The notes: a model not told the origin generated them from the letters alone. Positions 11,916 through 22,693 are shown, counted from the stretch's first letter. The stretch is DNA of 64,000 bases from Sarocladium kiliense (GCA_030734395.1 JAUZTG010000002.1:107320-171319), one strand, 5' to 3'. Translations and numbers: made by a program.

Positions 11916-12321
11916 GCATGATATTCGCCGGTCGGAACCATATTGAACTGGCAAGTTGATGAGCACTCAGGGGGGGAGTAACGAATGACTCCTGCAATGT
12001 CTTGCGATGCTTTGCTACTGTACATGAGTTAGGTGAAGAGGCAAAGAGACAAAGTGTATGAACCCATCCTATGTCTGCTGGATCTGTGCATGATCTTTTG
12101 TTGTGTTGCTGCCTTGGACCGGCGGAGGTGTTCAGCTGCCCATGGCCCGGCATCTGATCGACCCCAAATGGGGGTTGTCGACCGTGAAATAGAATTATGA
12201 CGATTCATCTCACCTTCACGATACTGTCTAATGAGAGGACGCTGGAGATGTGTTATTTGAGTAAAAGACCCTTGAAGACTGCTAGCGTGTGCCAGTCCGT
12301 CGTTCGCTGAAACACTCCAAG

Positions 12322-12786
12322 TTACGCAGCTCTCTTCCTGCTCTGTCTGCATCGGACAACGGGCACATCTGAATCGGGCTCTTCGTGCGAAGAGCCTCTG
12401 CGGCTCGGAGGCTCCGGTGATCTGAAGTCCCCGCAATGCAAGCAAATCTCGGCTGCTACTTCCCGCTTCCGCAGCTGCCGGACAAGCCTACGATTGGCCG
12501 CCTGAAGTGTCTCGAGATATTCAATCATGAGACCAGACCAGACCTTTCCATCCAACTGATGAGACGGGCAGTCACGACCCAACAGCGGCTCATCATTGTC
12601 ACTGACTGTGGACTCTTCGTCGTTGACGATGAAACTACCGGAAAGCTCACTGCTCGATGACTCGCTTTCCGTTTCTTGAGAAGGAATCAGCAGAGCCTCT
12701 CCCAGCTCCGCTTGTCGGGTCTTACCACTGTAATCCGTGGATTTTGCTTCCATGTCAAACATGTTTGCACAGTTGCTTGGAGACAT
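12322..12786 (-). CDS. hypothetical acidic coiled-coil protein, 154 aa
   Basis: Single exon starting at a real ATG at 12786. A TATATAG box lies at about 12842-12848, roughly 60 bases upstream. Residues 30-70 are acidic and serine-rich (SESSSSELSG). A short coiled coil follows (LMIEYLETLQAANRRLVRQLRKRE), then a basic Arg/Ser-rich tail ending RQSRKRAA. No known domain. It sits just downstream of, and co-oriented with, the orphan at 12894-13310; both are small helix-containing proteins. Confidence 0.6.
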   Translation of the reverse strand: MSPSNCANMFDMEAKSTDYSGKTRQAELGEALLIPSQETESESSSSELSGSFIVNDEESTVSDNDEPLLGRDCPSHQLDGKVWSGLMIEYLETLQAANRRLVRQLRKREVAAEICLHCGDFRSPEPPSRRGSSHEEPDSDVPVVRCRQSRKRAA

Positions 12787-12893
12787 GTCGGGGTAGTGAT
12801 GGATGACGATGAAGTGAGAAGGTTATTGGAATACTACCAGTCTATATACCTCATGACAGGAGCCATTTCCGCCCCATCCATCTGTCTGATGGG

Positions 12894-13310
12894 TCATTTC
12901 CGGCGCTTCTTGCCTTGAAATGGCATGCACTTCTGCTTCCAGCTCTTGGCTGTCCCCGAGGTAGCTTTACCCGAGCAACCAGCTTCGTTGTCTCGGGCCG
13001 AATCAGTGACTTGACTCTGCTCTAGTCTCTTGTGGCACTTCTTCACAGAATGAGAAAGCCCATTTGCGTGATAACTTATGAGAGGGAGAGCTGGCATGAG
13101 CGCTTCTGCCATACTATGGAAGTAACGCTCCTCCCGTCTCAGTCGATGGATCTCTTCGTCCAGCTCTTTCAGATCTCTTACTGCGTTGTTCATCCAATCA
13201 CTGTGGGCGGTGGTGATACCTCCCAGTTCCGCGATCTCTCGATCAATCTCCCCTGCTTCCGGCCGGTTGGTAAGGTGTGCACCATCATCTGCTCGTTCAA
13301 GAAGCCCCAT
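12894..13310 (-). CDS. small coiled-coil protein with HANGL motif, 138 aa
   Basis: The first true ATG is at 13310 (MGLLERADD); the longer frame starts at GTG and is unlikely to be used. An amphipathic helix (residues about 20-70) is followed by LPLISYHANGLSHSVKKCHKRLE and a basic C-terminal tail QGKKRRK. The HANGL segment and the leucine-rich helix after it are matched by the plus-strand protein at 17958-18404, so the two form a small family inside this window. MG at the N-terminus could allow myristoylation, which is inference. Function unknown. Confidence 0.6.
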   Translation of the reverse strand: MGLLERADDGAHLTNRPEAGEIDREIAELGGITTAHSDWMNNAVRDLKELDEEIHRLRREERYFHSMAEALMPALPLISYHANGLSHSVKKCHKRLEQSQVTDSARDNEAGCSGKATSGTAKSWKQKCMPFQGKKRRK

Positions 13311-13352
13311 GCTGTCAGTCAGTCTCACGTCGACGGAACGCGAGCATGGCAC

Positions 13353-14552
13353 ACCTCAACGCGCACTCTTCTATTCTCATTAAGTATCTCATTTCCAGGC
13401 GCCCGCTTTCTACTATTCGAATGGCTTCCTCCATCACCCAACGCTCAACTGCGTGAGATACCGGTAGTGCATCTGAAAGTACTGTAAAGCGGTTGAAAGT
13501 AAAGCAAATTGAGCAGGGTGTGTCTTATGCACCCGTCCTTCGAGTGCGTAAGGCACAGCTCCAGCTTATGGTCTTGTTCTTGACGTGCGAACGGGGCTTT
13601 CCTCCTTCCTTACAGCCTGCATGGAAAGGATGTCGTTGAGTACATGCTCCGCATATAGACTGGGTCGCGTAATTGATGGGCTCTGTGGGGTCGCTCGATT
13701 CGGCTCCACCAATGTATACTAAGGCAAGGATCAAGTTCTGGCCTTCAGCAATCACACAACGGGGTCACCAGGAAGATGCACGTTCGGCCACTTGTAAACA
13801 CGGCTCATTCACCTCGGGGATTGCTTCCAGTGCTAGTCTGCTATGAATGACAATCACCAAGGGCTATCGGGTTGCAGCTTTGCACAAATCAACTTCAGGC
13901 CGAACCACTGGGCAGGCGGCGTGCACGGCTGCATGTGGCAGTACAACTCGAGTATTTTGGACCCGACAGCAAACGGCCGCGCCAATCGGGCACTCGGGCT
14001 GTCTGGGCGCACGTTGAAGGACCGAAGCAGCTGCGTGCATAATATACGGTACAGCGACCTCTTCCGTTGCGATGAACCATCACTGCTTGTCGGGCGGCTG
14101 CTCCCCGGGTGCTTCCTGGCTTCTCCCTGCCGAGGCTTCCTCCGCTCCCTTGATCCTCCATTCGTGTCGAGTTCTCACCGTATCCATGCTCCATCCCAGG
14201 TCCTTTGCGGAAAGTAGTGCCTGGTATCGTGCGTCAGGATGCCGTAGTGTCGTATTGCGAGCTACGGGATGTCAGCGGGATCATGAACGGGCGGCGGTGA
14301 AGCGGAAACCTTTGCAGAGTGGCTCTGGGAACCCAGTGAATGGAGGCATCGTGAGAGCTGGGTTTTCCTGCTCTATGATACCGGTACAGTCACACGTGTA
14401 GCTACTATACAAGGGGAAGGCTATCGCCATTTCTTGACTCAACATGAAACAAAAACGGACTTTGCACTCAGGAGAAGGCCCAAGGTATTTCTAGACTCCT
14501 TCGTTCGGCCTCAAACTCAACCGGTTCCCACGGGCTCCCAACCGTTTCGCCA
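13353..14552. other. stretch with no supported gene
   Basis: Several frames of 75-125 codons exist on both strands but none shows a domain, a good start context and splice support together. A cysteine/histidine-containing minus frame at 13525-13755 (CGACTQRHPFHAGC) begins at GTG and could at most be an exon. Confidence 0.4.
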
Positions 14553-15056
14553 ATGCACGTCGGACCACACCCAAACATGACTACGAGCCCTATTGCAGTG
14601 AGTTGGGGAGATAGCGAGGAGGAGACTACTGCAGCTGCCTCAGTCGAAATGCGTTCGAGCGGTGGCCAGCTTGCCGACGAGCCGCGCGGAAGAAAGAGAC
14701 GGAGGAGCTCTTCGCCGTCCCCAGTCGTCCCACCAGCGACAGACAGAGTGGATTTGGTGGCAACTTCCATCACACTTCTGCTCAAGTCGAGACGGATCAC
14801 CATGACCAGGGACAGCCAGCGAAAGGCCTGGGTGTCCCAAGGGGTACCTTGGCCCGCAAGCTGCCTTCTGCGTTGCAGCGATGACCTACTCATCGAAGTG
14901 AAGCACGAACATACACGGACCCGAGGCCTGGTCGAAGCAGGTTCTTGCGAGCTCGAAAACGGAGACGCATGCTTCCCAATTCGCCTTGATAATGCTCAGA
15001 TCAGTGAGCTGATCCGACGGGGGAGATCAACTGGTATCATTCACTGGGCTCGGTAG
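14553..15056 (+). CDS. hypothetical protein with nuclear-type basic motif, 167 aa
   Basis: Single-exon frame with two close ATGs (14553 and 14577; the second gives MTTSPIAVSW). The N-terminal third is acidic and Ser-rich and is followed by GRKRRRSSSPSP, a plausible nuclear localisation signal. The C-terminal 90 residues are more ordered and end in a helix plus HWAR. No recognised domain. The minus-strand frame covering the same bases is its shadow. Confidence 0.55.
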   Translation: MHVGPHPNMTTSPIAVSWGDSEEETTAAASVEMRSSGGQLADEPRGRKRRRSSSPSPVVPPATDRVDLVATSITLLLKSRRITMTRDSQRKAWVSQGVPWPASCLLRCSDDLLIEVKHEHTRTRGLVEAGSCELENGDACFPIRLDNAQISELIRRGRSTGIIHWAR

Positions 15057-15851
15057 GGTGAGAATAGATGTTGCTTCTCATAAGACCCTCCTACTTTACA
15101 TATACACCTCTTGCCTTGGCAAGCCAAGGATTGGATTGACTGAAGACATGTCATGTCTTGGGTAGGGCGCCGGGTCCTACCTCTCCCGTTGATTGCATGG
15201 CCAGCCGACCAGTCGTTCAGTTCATATCACCCCTTCAATGTATTGTCTCATCCCTTATCTAGGGTTACATGTGGAACTCGAGTGCTAAGTCGGAAATCAG
15301 ACGTGAAGCCTCGCTGGTGAGAACTTGATTCGAGAGGCAAGCCCCTCCGCTTATTCGGACGCCATCCCAACCTCATGGTTTCCCGCATCTCGTCTCACAA
15401 CCATGCGATCCGGCGTCCAGTGCTCAGAGTTCGATTTTATTACGTTGTCTGCCATGATGTTCCTTCCAACCTCTTTGGCCGGCTACAAATTAATGAAGAG
15501 CATAAATCGAAGAAAGAGTCCCTTGACCCTAAACAGGCACGATTGGTGTTCAGCTGCATCCTCGCCGATGCAATACATCAAGTGCAGTCTGTCGTTCTAT
15601 CCATCGGCGCTTTCAGCTTCTTTCACCTTGTTCCCGAGACCGGTCTCCTGGACACATGTAGTGGTAGGCCCCGGCGCTTCCTATAGGATTGTTGGTCCTG
15701 GGTCGGATAAGACGGATATCGGTACGATGATAAGTTGATGGTATTCTGCTGTGCTCTGGTGGTCGTTGTCGTGAAATCGGAGTGTGGCTGTGGTAGAAAG
15801 AAGAGAGTCGACTGACCGACGGCCTTTATCGCAGACTTGAGACCAAGGAAG
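15057..15851. other. intergenic stretch
   Basis: No supported gene. Contains a perfect 17-base hairpin (AAGACATG-T-CATGTCTT) at 15143-15159 and two overlapping plus frames at 15325-15738 that show no features. Confidence 0.4.
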
Positions 15852-16175
15852 TTAGAGAAGCGGTAGCAGCGCATCGCAGCTGATCGATCGACACACAGTG
15901 GCACCCACGAGAGCGACGGTATCCTGAGTTGCGTCGCCAGGCTGTCGCTCAATGGAGCTTCGTATGGCCAGGGTTCCGTTCGATCTCCATGCAGAGCCGG
16001 CAAACCGCAACAGCTTACCCTGCTCATCAATGATTGCACCTCTTCGATTCAAGTCGCGCTGCAACCTCTCATACTCTGATCTCATGCCGTATTTCTCTCC
16101 CTTGAGGAGCCTGACCTCGTGGACGAGCGGACCAATTATTGCCATAGCGTCACGGGTCGATATTTGGGATCCCAT
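15852..16175 (-). CDS. small helical protein with N-myristoylation-like start, 107 aa
   Basis: Starts at ATG 16175 in a strong context (CACCACCATGG). Residues 1-7, MGSQIST, fit the N-myristoyltransferase consensus (Gly2, Ser6). A coiled-coil stretch (about 12-50, VHEVRLLKGEKYGMRSEYERL) follows and the tail is Leu-rich. There is no known family. The myristoylation is inferred from the motif only. It resembles the other small coiled-coil orphans nearby in size and design. Confidence 0.55.
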   Translation of the reverse strand: MGSQISTRDAMAIIGPLVHEVRLLKGEKYGMRSEYERLQRDLNRRGAIIDEQGKLLRFAGSAWRSNGTLAIRSSIERQPGDATQDTVALVGATVCRSISCDALLPLL

Positions 16176-16212
16176 GGTGGTGGAGGTGGACGCCGTCGAA
16201 CTGCCGCGGTCA

Positions 16213-16219
16213 TATATAT
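16213..16219 (-). promoter_or_regulatory. TATA box of the 15852-16175 gene
   Basis: TATATAT lies about 38 bases upstream of the ATG at 16175 on the minus strand, with a short CT/AC-rich leader between them. Confidence 0.5.
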
Positions 16220-17461
16220 TGGAGTAGAGGTGCTCAGGTACAGGAAGTTCCCGTTCCCGGCCTACGTACTTTTGTATCTGTGCTGCCTAATGACGCTCAC
16301 ATCTAGATCAGGGCAATGGGACGGCCGGGTCGTTTGTGTTCCATTTGTACGGATGGTCCAATTGTGGGCTTCCCCTTTCCTTGGGAGCTCGGTCTGGAGC
16401 GACATCATCGCCATCCAATGATGATGTCTGGACACTGGCGGCACACACGGATCAAGAGGCTGAGAAATGCCTTGGATATGTGGTATTCTAGCCACCTAAA
16501 GGCTACGTGTGAATGTCCACTTTTGGACGTTTGACTCCAGACGCAACAACCATTTCTTGATGGCCATCATAGCCCTGGGATTCACGCCATTGATGATCGA
16601 CTCGAAGGGGACATGTTTCGGTCAATCCTCTGATGCAGCAGACAAGGTCGCTTTCCCAAACGGACCCGCTGAAAGCCCCGTGCAGAGAGGCTTGCAACAC
16701 GCCGTTCATTGCGGTCCTTTCAGAGCGGCACGCTGGCATCGAACAGACGCAAATGACTGATCGGCGCCTGGGCGGCATTGTGTGTCTGTTCGGGACTCTT
16801 GGCACCCGTCTGAACAGGCTGCCCCCGGACGGAGAATGGGTGTTGCCGGCCACGAGGCGTGGAGCTATGCGGCTGGTAGGCGACAGGATGTTGGCCCTCT
16901 GATATGAGATCCTGCTGCTGTACCGTGATTAACGTGAAGCACATTTCGGTAAGCTGACCGATCTGCTCGGAGGGCGGGTACTGAGTTCGCCGACGAGCCA
17001 GAAAGGGACGCCATCGGATCAAGGGCCCTTACCCCCCAGGGATCAGCTCGACAACGAAGGGCTCATCTTCATTGTTGCTACTGACGTCAAGGACCGTTTC
17101 CGCCTGTTCTCACGCACGGCTCTTGCCCGTTGTACTGGACAGGTGGCGCGGCATGTCCAGGCTATAAAGCGTCAAGTGATTTGCCCTTTCTCACCACAAC
17201 AAGAACTCCCCAAGCACGACAAGATGGGATCTGAGTCCGACGAGAAGCTCATTACTGACACACTGTTCAAATCGCCCAGATGGATGCAGGCCATGGCGAA
17301 GCTGGGGACGATTTGAGTGTTTTGCAAGGAGAAGGATGCGCTTCTCGAATCGAGGAGCTCAGCGGGACCACACCCAGCCACCTACCTCGTCATGAGCGTG
17401 CTAAGGGCTCGGGCAAGCACTAACGGCGAGAGGCGACGAGGTTAAGATTGATCTTCTGAAG

Positions 17462-17788
17462 GACTGCCTCAAGACGTGGGAGTGGTCAGACGAGGATGCG
17501 CACGAGCTCGTGTTGCCCGACATCAACGTCACGTTGAACATCGACGACCTTTGGTCGAAGGACACGAGCGCCACTGATGGAGTCATCGCCGTTGACATGC
17601 CCCGGTTGATTTCATCGGCAAGCAGCCAGGGAACCCTCGATGCCAAGACCGAGTTCCCTACATATGGCATCAACTCGGGAACGGAAGCCGACTTCACGCT
17701 TTGCGGCTTCCAGGACGGCGAGAGGTACGTGGTCGAGTGCGTGGAACAGGGGATTTCCTGGAGCTTTGTTGCAAAGCCCAAGGCATAG
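17462..17788 (+). CDS. 3' exon of an unresolved hypothetical gene
   Basis: The open frame begins in VKIDLLKDCLKTWEW and runs to a stop at 17786-17788, about 110 residues with balanced composition and no domain I know. It is preceded by a plausible acceptor (branch CACTAAC near 17422, then an AG), so earlier exons should lie between about 17224 (ATG, MGSESDEKL) and 17400. The exact joins could not be fixed because two candidate upstream frames exist (one running from an ATG at 17281). Only the last exon is claimed. Confidence 0.45.
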   Translation, partial: DCLKTWEWSDEDAHELVLPDINVTLNIDDLWSKDTSATDGVIAVDMPRLISSASSQGTLDAKTEFPTYGINSGTEADFTLCGFQDGERYVVECVEQGISWSFVAKPKA

Positions 17789-17957
17789 GAGGCGGTGGAT
17801 GATAGTCACGCCCAGAATTGTCCTTAAGGGTGTCGAATTCTATATATTGCAACTGGCCTCCAGTAACTTGCTTGGCTTCGGCTCTATTTACAGGTAGCGT
17901 CCTCAATCGAACACATTTCCTTAAAGATCACACTCCTAGAAAACAAGACACTGCAAT

Positions 17958-18404
17958 ATGATGCGCTGTGGGATTCGCTTTCTGCGTCTTCTCGATAGGC
18001 TCTGGCGCGCATGTGCCGTCAAAAAACCTTCCTGTCGTCCTCGGGAGAGTCGTGGAAGGGACTCGCCAGTCAGTCAGACCGTGACAGACCTCCGAGAAGA
18101 GCACGGAGAGGTTCGGGCCAATATTGCGAGGCTTAGAGCCAATGAGGATCTGGCTCTGCGGCCGTTCCTGGCATCAATCAGCGTTCACGCGAACGGACTG
18201 GATGCAGCGGTGTATCGAGGAAATGCCCTGCTGGAGAACGCGAGAAAGCTTTGGGAGCAGGAGGAAGAAGCATATGATCGAAAGGGGGCGCATGAGATCA
18301 CTGTTTCGTTGAGGGAGAAGCTCGGAGAGAGGGACGTATCAAATCAGGCTCCCTTGTCCTCGCATCAGCAGGGTACACAGCTGCCTGCCGTGCGTGAGGA
18401 GTGA
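17958..18404 (+). CDS. small coiled-coil protein with HANGL motif, 148 aa
   Basis: Single exon from ATG 17958. A basic, hydrophobic N-terminus (MMRCGIRFLRLLDRLW) is followed by a helix with LREEHGEVRANIARLRAN. Next comes RPFLASISVHANGLDAAVY and a second helix. Compared with the minus-strand protein at 12894-13310, the order helix - S-x-HANGL - Leu-rich helix is conserved, as is spacing, although overall identity is low. The N-terminus could be an amphipathic membrane-binding or targeting helix. Function unknown. Confidence 0.6.
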   Translation: MMRCGIRFLRLLDRLWRACAVKKPSCRPRESRGRDSPVSQTVTDLREEHGEVRANIARLRANEDLALRPFLASISVHANGLDAAVYRGNALLENARKLWEQEEEAYDRKGAHEITVSLREKLGERDVSNQAPLSSHQQGTQLPAVREE

Positions 18405-18879
18405 TGAAGCTGATGCCACCGTCGATGCTCGGAGGACAGCTTCGTGCACATGCACAGGTGGCGAGGATGCAGGGACATGCTGAATGCGGGCTATTGATCC
18501 CGTGCGTCCGGCTCGGTGATGCGGCTCGGTGATGCAGAGCACAGCAGGACAAGGCGACTTAGCTGCGCACGAATGCCGTAATGGAGAATGAAGGTAAGGC
18601 CCAGGCACGCATGGGTAGCAGCCACAAGCCCTTGGGTCCTTAACCTATCCCCAGAAGCGTCTTCTGCCCAACCAGATCAGGATATTAGCATGATTCATTC
18701 CAGGTGGGAAGACGCCACAGTCAAGTTCGGAGTCCCGGCCCCACGTAGCGACATCATCCTCAAGACAAGTCAGTTGAGCTTTACAAACACAGTCGGCATC
18801 ATGTACTGTACAAACCATCAAGAATGATCATATTTACACTGGTCCTCTGCTTCGCTGGGAAGAGCTCTGCTGACCCGGC

Positions 18880-19600
18880 AAATGCCGAAGAAGGTGAGAT
18901 ATGTTACTCGGTCCGTCTTCAGATCCTCATCATGCGAAGACGACATGACGCTGGCGATAAGCTTGCGCTCCTTCGCCCACTGCTCAAGCTGCCCAAGGAA
19001 GTCATGGTCAATGCCGTTGCCGACGGTGGAGATGAGGTAGTCCCTCTGTGATCGCATCGAAGAAGCGCGTTCTGTCGAAAAGCTTGTCCTGGATGAGGCT
19101 TTCGACAAAGCGCACGGCTTCTGTATCTCAGGCTTCACCTTGTCTGTAGAGGTGAGGTTGACCGTGTCGATGAGAATATGCGCAAGAGCCGGCTTTGAGA
19201 GCCTTTCACCCTCGGCAGCGGCAACTTACTCCGGCTTGCTAGCTCTTCCCATACAGCCTTGAAGCCACGAACAACGAAACTCATGCATCTTCCACACTGC
19301 TCGACGATTCTTCTGGATGCATCCTTGGCAACAAAATCCTCATCAGCGTGGTGATCAATGCAGCGAATGATTCGGGAACCCTGTAGATTTCTGAGTTGCC
19401 CGGTTAAGGCATTGTGATCGACAAAGTGCCAGCTGGTGTTAAGCTGGTAAAAGTCTGGACGTTCGGCTAAGGTGAGGAGGTGCTGCTACCTGCGGTGCCG
19501 ACAGAGCAGCTCTGGCTGTAGCCATGAATCTTTGCAGCATCGCCCTCGGGGACAAGCTGGCAAGCGACTGTTGTATCAAGCAAACGCGTGGTTCGGTAGA
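18880..19600 (-). pseudogene. exopolyphosphatase (PPX1-like, DHH family) relic
   Basis: Minus-strand fragments follow the fungal exopolyphosphatase order but in different frames. There is an N-terminal helix (LQRFMATARAALSAP, about 19540), then LLTLAERPDFY, the metal-site motif VDHN at 19411-19422, and DHHADE at 19341-19358 with VEQCGRCMSFV after it. A typical intron donor GTAAGT follows, then LAHILIDTVNLTSTDK at about 19150-19180. The segment with the first aspartate motif of the family is absent between helix and VDHN. A one-base frameshift falls near 19115-19130 and further stops follow, after which recognisable C-terminal pieces continue (ISTVGNGIDHDF). PPX1 hydrolyses polyphosphate from chain ends; this copy cannot make an intact enzyme. 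Confidence 0.8.
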
Positions 19601-19995
19601 CTTGACTATTGAGCTTCTCAACTAGTCGCCTGAAGCAAAGAACTTCCAGCCGACGCCACCAAGGTTGTGGACCATGTCAAGATCGCCGGAGCAAAGGCGC
19701 GAAAGCCGCAAAGGAGATCCCCGATGTTGTCAACAGTTCTGTCCGCAGTGCAAAGCCTAGCGTCCAAAAAGGGGTGCTCAGTGGGAACTGAGTATGCCCG
19801 CATCACGTCTGGTGATGTCACAAACTGCTCGAGGCTCCGTGACGAGGCGACGGAAGAGCTGCTGGAGTCGGGAGCCATGTTCAGTCGTTGACTTCCATTC
19901 ACCATTCGTGCCTCCTGCCGAATTCTCTGGCCTTTTTCCTCTTTTGTATCGGGAACAAGGCAAACCTTGCCCTTCGTGATGTGTGCCCGGGTTGT

Positions 19996-21135
19996 TTACA
20001 AAGGGATTGGCTTGAGGCCTGTGCTTCCTAATGCCGAACTCGCGGTTTCCGCATACACGAGAGTGGACACGAAGCGAAGTCTGGGACCTATTGACAAGAT
20101 AGTCCCAGGACTGAGCAGCAAGATCTTCCCGAATTCCCACGCTATAACATGTTTCCACGTTCTCCCGTCGCTCAAAGTCACCACGCAACGCACCTTGCAC
20201 GGGCCAATCGGGACGACGAAGTGCAAAAAGTCCGGCGGTAGAACAAGATGAGCGTTCCGGATATCCACAGTGGCATCTGATGCCCACACTATCTGCCCAC
20301 AATGTAGGACTTCTTTGGCAGCCTTGTATACCATTAGGGACGCTCCTTCGACAGACGGGGTGCTACTCACTAAATCTCTCAAGGTTTGCCGTCTAACACT
20401 ATTGGATGTCTCGGACATAGTGAATGAGACCTCACCCTCGCCCGATGGTTGCTCATGGCCTGCCTTGCGAGCGATGCCTCTGAGCTCGAGTGAGGCATCC
20501 AGTATCATGAATTTACTTAACTGAACATTTAAGAATGCAGGGTACAACCTGGCTTCGAAATGGATACCAGAAACCTCCTCGTAGGGTTCTGAGTCGACCA
20601 CCACATCATCAAGTGTGCCAACTTGATTCGGCACAGCCTCAATAGTGCCATGTGCAAGATCGTCGGTCTCCTTGATGTTTTCGAGTGTGCCCGGGGGTCC
20701 TGGCAGATCGGTTTCTCTCGACTGCCATGTCTGTGCATCAATCGTAATAGTACGTTTGTACAGGCAGGAATCTGTCGCGATTGTGTCAGATGCGTCACAA
20801 CCGCGGCCTTCTCCAGTGTTGTCCGGGGAGGGTTGTCGCCTTTGGCTTGAAATCGCGGCACGCAAGGGAGGATGATTGTGCGCGCCGGACCATTCCACGT
20901 AGTAAGTTTCATCCCGTTTCTTGACAAGCGCGGCTTTGTATTTGCAGTCTGTTTTGTACGTTCTCCGTGGTCTTCTGCCTGTCCGGAACCCTTGGGAGCA
21001 CTGAAGGTCGTAGCGACGATATTGACCGCCTTTCTTGTTCGATTTTCCGATTTTCACGAGCGGATAACCCATCTTTGCATGATCTGCCATGACTTGGCAT
21101 ACATATTGATCAATTGTAGTAGTAGGATGTGTCAT
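19996..21135 (-). CDS. protein with FAR1/MULE-type zinc domain, 379 aa
   Basis: Single exon from a true ATG at 21135. Residues 22-90 match the FAR1 / Mutator-transposase N-terminal DNA-binding fold (WRKY-GCM1 like). The chelating pattern is Cys46, Cys64, His86 and His88, with a tryptophan (Trp82) before HNHP and the expected basic linker (RTGRRPRRTYKTDCKYK). The remaining 290 residues contain no DDE transposase core or MuDR catalytic residues I can find. The protein therefore looks like a stand-alone or domesticated DNA-binding domain rather than an active transposase. Codon use is ordinary and the frame is intact. Confidence 0.75.
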   Translation of the reverse strand: MTHPTTTIDQYVCQVMADHAKMGYPLVKIGKSNKKGGQYRRYDLQCSQGFRTGRRPRRTYKTDCKYKAALVKKRDETYYVEWSGAHNHPPLRAAISSQRRQPSPDNTGEGRGCDASDTIATDSCLYKRTITIDAQTWQSRETDLPGPPGTLENIKETDDLAHGTIEAVPNQVGTLDDVVVDSEPYEEVSGIHFEARLYPAFLNVQLSKFMILDASLELRGIARKAGHEQPSGEGEVSFTMSETSNSVRRQTLRDLVSSTPSVEGASLMVYKAAKEVLHCGQIVWASDATVDIRNAHLVLPPDFLHFVVPIGPCKVRCVVTLSDGRTWKHVIAWEFGKILLLSPGTILSIGPRLRFVSTLVYAETASSALGSTGLKPIPL

Positions 21136-22433
21136 CGTAAAAGCTCGGTGTGTATGTTACGCGACTGAAGGTGCAAGGTGGCAGGGTCGCAAGGTGCAGA
21201 TGGCTGTAGTTGCGCAGGGGACTCATTCACGTGACTCGAGGCCGTCGAAACTTAGCGTATGCAGCAATAAACCGGCGTAAGATTACAGACCTTCTCCCAC
21301 CGAAAATGGAGCTCTTTCAGGGCGAGGAAACAGCGCCAAGAACCTCCGCTTGCGCGCAATGGATAAGAAGTACATTTCCCCGGCACTGAATTGACAGCCT
21401 TAGAGACCACTTGTGCCAACAGGCCCACCTCGACCACCTCAACCATCGAAGGCACATCGCGAAACATGACGTGTCGACGAGCGACGGTATCATTGCCCGC
21501 TGCACCGCGCCACGACCGAGCCCAACGACTACCATCAACACCTCGAAACTTCAGCATAGACAGGTAGGCTGGTACCTTTCCCACCTGGCAAGATCGCATC
21601 CCACGACACGTCGCTGTAGAGAACGGCGTCGTCTCCCGCGCGAAACAGATACCAGACACCTGGCATGCTACTCTACAATCGATACACATAACAGCTGGAC
21701 AACTCGTCGTCTCGAGGATTGCCCGCCTTCTACACACGACGAGGTCTGTGAGCTCCCCGCGGATATCCTTACGCCTCGTAGCCCCTCCATGTTCCACTAC
21801 GTAGATCAAGAGGGCTGGCGAATATAGACGGGGTGATCTAGAGCAGAAGGTACAGCATTTGGCCGTGTGAACGAAATATCGGGTTCAAAACATGCTGAAT
21901 GGAAATTGGGACCCCGCGACATTCTTCCAGGAGTGCAAGCCTTCTACCCTATGGTGCAATTTGCTCTATCCCACTTTCCCTAGGCACCTGAGGCAGTCCG
22001 CAATCAAATCATTTCTTCCCATTCATCACCGACAGCTACCGTCAGCAAAAAATGGCCTCGGTGTTGCTTCTTCCGTGATATCGGCTGAGGTCGATCTGCG
22101 TAGCTAAAGGTCGTGATATCTCTGTGGAAGCGTCGCTGCATTAGGGACTAATGGAAATACCACGAATATCCCGAGTCGCTGGGCCAAAATGTGAAACAAT
22201 CTAGGAAGCCCCCATTCCAGAGCACTGGAGGAAGACTAACGACGACCGCGGCTGTGACCATATCAAGGGAGGTCTTACGTTCGTCACCCTTCTCCGGACG
22301 TGAACATAAGGGCATGATCGAGTTAGATCGACATTATCCAGAGAACAGAGGACTTCTTTAACAAATCACTATGTTCTCAATGCAGGGTTCCATAGATAGT
22401 CATTAATTGCCACAGGCCCTATCAACTGGGTCT
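21136..22433. other. stretch with no supported gene
   Basis: Overlapping frames on both strands at 21252-21827 are long but without domains, true starts or splice logic; I cannot decide whether either is real. The rest is AT-rich and open frames are short. Confidence 0.4.
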
Positions 22434-22693
22434 TCACTTATGAGCGCGTCTTATGTGATTCAAACTCGGGCCGAGCCTTTTGTCCGAAGCGGCACCTAAG
22501 TTGTAAGTCTAGGTGACTTAGTTGCGTGCTAAGATTGCTCACCTGAGGAGGATGCATCTTTGCTCTCGGCGCTCGAACTGGCGGGCCCGCTAGTTTTGGT
22601 TTTATCATCAGAGACACCTCCTGATCCGCCTTGTGGTCCAGCTGGAGCCTTTGATCCAGAGCCCTTACCACCCGTGGCATCTCTAGACGACAT
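22434..22693 (-). CDS. small Ser/Gly-rich protein, two exons, 70 aa
   Basis: ATG at 22693 (MSSRDATGG). Exon 1 is 22693-22543, the intron is 22542-22496 (47 bases, GTGAGC...TTAG) and exon 2 is 22495-22434; the frame is open across the join. The first 50 residues are low-complexity S, G, A and K. The tail after the splice is basic (SDKRLGPSLNHIRRAHK). It is probably disordered. No family is assigned, and its small size makes a spurious model possible. Confidence 0.45.

Noticed and set aside
21252..21827. Antiparallel frames of 185 and 138 codons
   Set aside because: Neither shows a domain or convincing start and splice context; choosing either would be arbitrary.
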